Of a stretch of DNA of 64,000 nt, positions 62,798 to 64,000 are shown in pieces (within the stretch, counting starts at the first letter, position 1; every line of letters starts with the position of its first letter). The position numbers and the translations under genes were made by a program. Location of the stretch: NCBI RefSeq assembly GCF_000803215.1, contig NZ_JSXC01000033.1, positions 62,001 to 126,000 on the forward strand, given 5' to 3'. Below the pieces are notes generated by a model. It was not told where the DNA came from. It searched no databases and saw nothing but the letters and a program-made list of their open reading frames with translations. Origin of the DNA: Pectobacterium fontis (GTDB taxonomy: Bacteria > Pseudomonadota > Gammaproteobacteria > Enterobacterales > Enterobacteriaceae).

Positions 62798-63994
62798 ATG
62801 CCGACACCTTCTCCATCCGAACCGTCGCTGAGCGGTCTGCGCCTTAATCTGCGCATCGTTTCGATTGTAGCGTTCAACTTCGCCAGCTATCTGAATATTG
62901 GCTTACCGCTAGCGGTGCTACCGGGGTATGTACACGATCATCTTGGCTATAGCGCGTTCTGGGCCGGGCTGGTGATCAGTCTGCAATATTTTTCCACGCT
63001 CTTGAGCCGGCCACATGCGGGCCGTACGGCAGATGAAAAAGGGCCGAAGAACATTGTCGTCTGGGGGCTGGCTGGTGTCATGTTGAGCGGGGTGTTTTAC
63101 CTGCTGGCGGCCTTTAGCGACGCCTCGCCGGCGATCACGCTACTACTGTTGTGTGTCGGGCGTATTGTGCTGGGAGCCGGGCAGAGTTTTGCGGGCACAG
63201 GCGCTACGCTCTGGGGCGTTGGCGTGGTGGGTTCCCGACACATTGGGCGCGTGATTTCATGGAACGGTATTGCGACGTACGGCGCGATGGCGATTGGCGC
63301 ACCGCTTGGCGTCTGGCTCAACCATATCGGTGGGTTAAAACTGCTCTCGGTGTGCATTATCCTGATTGCGACGGTGGCGATTTTCTTTGCGCTGCCACGC
63401 CCCGCCGTGCAGGTCGCGCCGGGGAAAAAAATTCCCTTCCGCGAAGTGCTGGGGAAAGTCTGGGTTTACGGCATTATTCTGGCGATCGCTTCAGCGGGGT
63501 TTGGCGTGATCGCGACCTTTATCACGCTGTTTTATGCCGATCGCCACTGGGACGGTGCCGCACTGACGTTGACGATTTTCAGTTGTGCTTTCGTCGGCGC
63601 ACGGCTGGTGTTTCCTAACAGTATTCAGCGGTTTGGCGGATTACGCGTGGCGATGGCGTGTTTTGTGGTTGAGATCATCGGTTTGCTGCTGGTGTGGGGA
63701 GCGACGCTGCCACTGATGGCGGAAGTCGGTGCGTTCCTCGCGGGAGCGGGGTTCTCTCTGGTGTTCCCGGCATTAGGCGTTGTCGCCGTTCAGGCTGTTT
63801 CACCGCAGAATCAGGGCAGTGCGCTGGCAACTTATACCATCTTCCTTGATCTATCGTTGGGCGTTGTCGGGCCAGTGGCGGGGGGGCTGATGGGGTATAC
63901 CGGCATCGCGTCTATTTATCTGGCAGCCGCGCTGCTGGGGCTAGGCGGTCTGGCACTGACGTGGCGGCTGACGCAGCGTACGGCAATCGGATAA
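62798..63994 (+). CDS. yhhS: MFS transporter YhhS
   Basis: A 398-residue, 12-helix major-facilitator protein aligning with E. coli YhhS. Shared segments include LRLNLRIVSIVAFNFASYLNIGLPLAVLPGYVHD, WAGLVISLQYFSTLLSRPHAGR and GAGQSFAGTGATLWGVGVVG. YhhS has been linked to efflux of arabinose-like or drug substrates; its natural substrate is unknown. The ATG at 62798 has only a weak ribosome site. The stop is 6 bp from the right edge, so downstream context is not visible. Confidence 0.92.
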   Translation: MPTPSPSEPSLSGLRLNLRIVSIVAFNFASYLNIGLPLAVLPGYVHDHLGYSAFWAGLVISLQYFSTLLSRPHAGRTADEKGPKNIVVWGLAGVMLSGVFYLLAAFSDASPAITLLLLCVGRIVLGAGQSFAGTGATLWGVGVVGSRHIGRVISWNGIATYGAMAIGAPLGVWLNHIGGLKLLSVCIILIATVAIFFALPRPAVQVAPGKKIPFREVLGKVWVYGIILAIASAGFGVIATFITLFYADRHWDGAALTLTIFSCAFVGARLVFPNSIQRFGGLRVAMACFVVEIIGLLLVWGATLPLMAEVGAFLAGAGFSLVFPALGVVAVQAVSPQNQGSALATYTIFLDLSLGVVGPVAGGLMGYTGIASIYLAAALLGLGGLALTWRLTQRTAIG

Positions 63995-64000
63995 ACAGCC

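Overview
The window looks like chromosome of a soft-rot enterobacterium, most likely Pectobacterium. The evidence is the convergent, overlapping expI/expR acyl-homoserine-lactone (AHL) pair, a pectinesterase-family gene beside it, two identical KdgR-type operators, hexuronate and galactonate catabolic genes, an enterobacterial cellulose (bcs) locus, and an ERIC repeat. Most proteins can be matched by eye to E. coli or Pectobacterium families. No rRNA, tRNA, CRISPR array, complete insertion sequence or prophage was seen.

Layout. 1-6.8 kb: a partial DJ-1/PfpI gene with a KdgR-type box, argG, expI/expR in AT-rich DNA, a pectinesterase without a visible export signal, an FtrA-like regulator overlapping it, and a divergent rhodanese. 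6.8-15.5 kb: glpM, then an eight-gene, almost gapless lipid-type operon (KAS III-like condensing enzyme, extended SDR, metallo-beta-lactamase-fold hydrolase, PaaK/F390-like adenylating enzyme, PAP2-type enzyme, sterol-desaturase-type di-iron enzyme, two paralogous fatty-acid desaturases). This is the best candidate for an undescribed system. 15.5-27.2 kb: a ParDE-type toxin-antitoxin pair, aldA and lldD (lactaldehyde to lactate to pyruvate), an AI-2E-family membrane protein, a chemoreceptor with a CheR-docking tail, avtA, an exported aldose-epimerase-like protein, and eamA. 27.2-38.5 kb: an L-galactonate locus (uxaB-lgoD divergent from lgoR-lgoT), ggt, and an ethanolamine-type permease divergent from a small-molecule kinase and an AraC regulator.

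38.5-54.4 kb: the cellulose locus bcsRQABZC divergent from bcsEFG, followed by an HmsP/YhjK-like membrane protein that has lost its EAL phosphodiesterase domain. 54.7-64 kb: dctA, yhjJ, a second chemoreceptor, a small lipoprotein with an upstream broken copy, kdgK with a KdgR-type box, yhjD, an ERIC element and yhhS. The gene order bcs-yhjK-dctA-yhjJ-kdgK matches the E. coli chromosome, with the chemoreceptor and lipoprotein inserted.

Themes. Plant sugar-acid catabolism links uxaB, lgoDRT, kdgK, the KdgR boxes and the pectinesterase. Quorum sensing, cellulose and chemotaxis serve colonisation. The lipid operon appears self-contained and its product is unknown. A hairpin-forming dispersed repeat (about 17818, 57938 and 59964) and the lipoprotein remnant mark local rearrangement around the second chemoreceptor.
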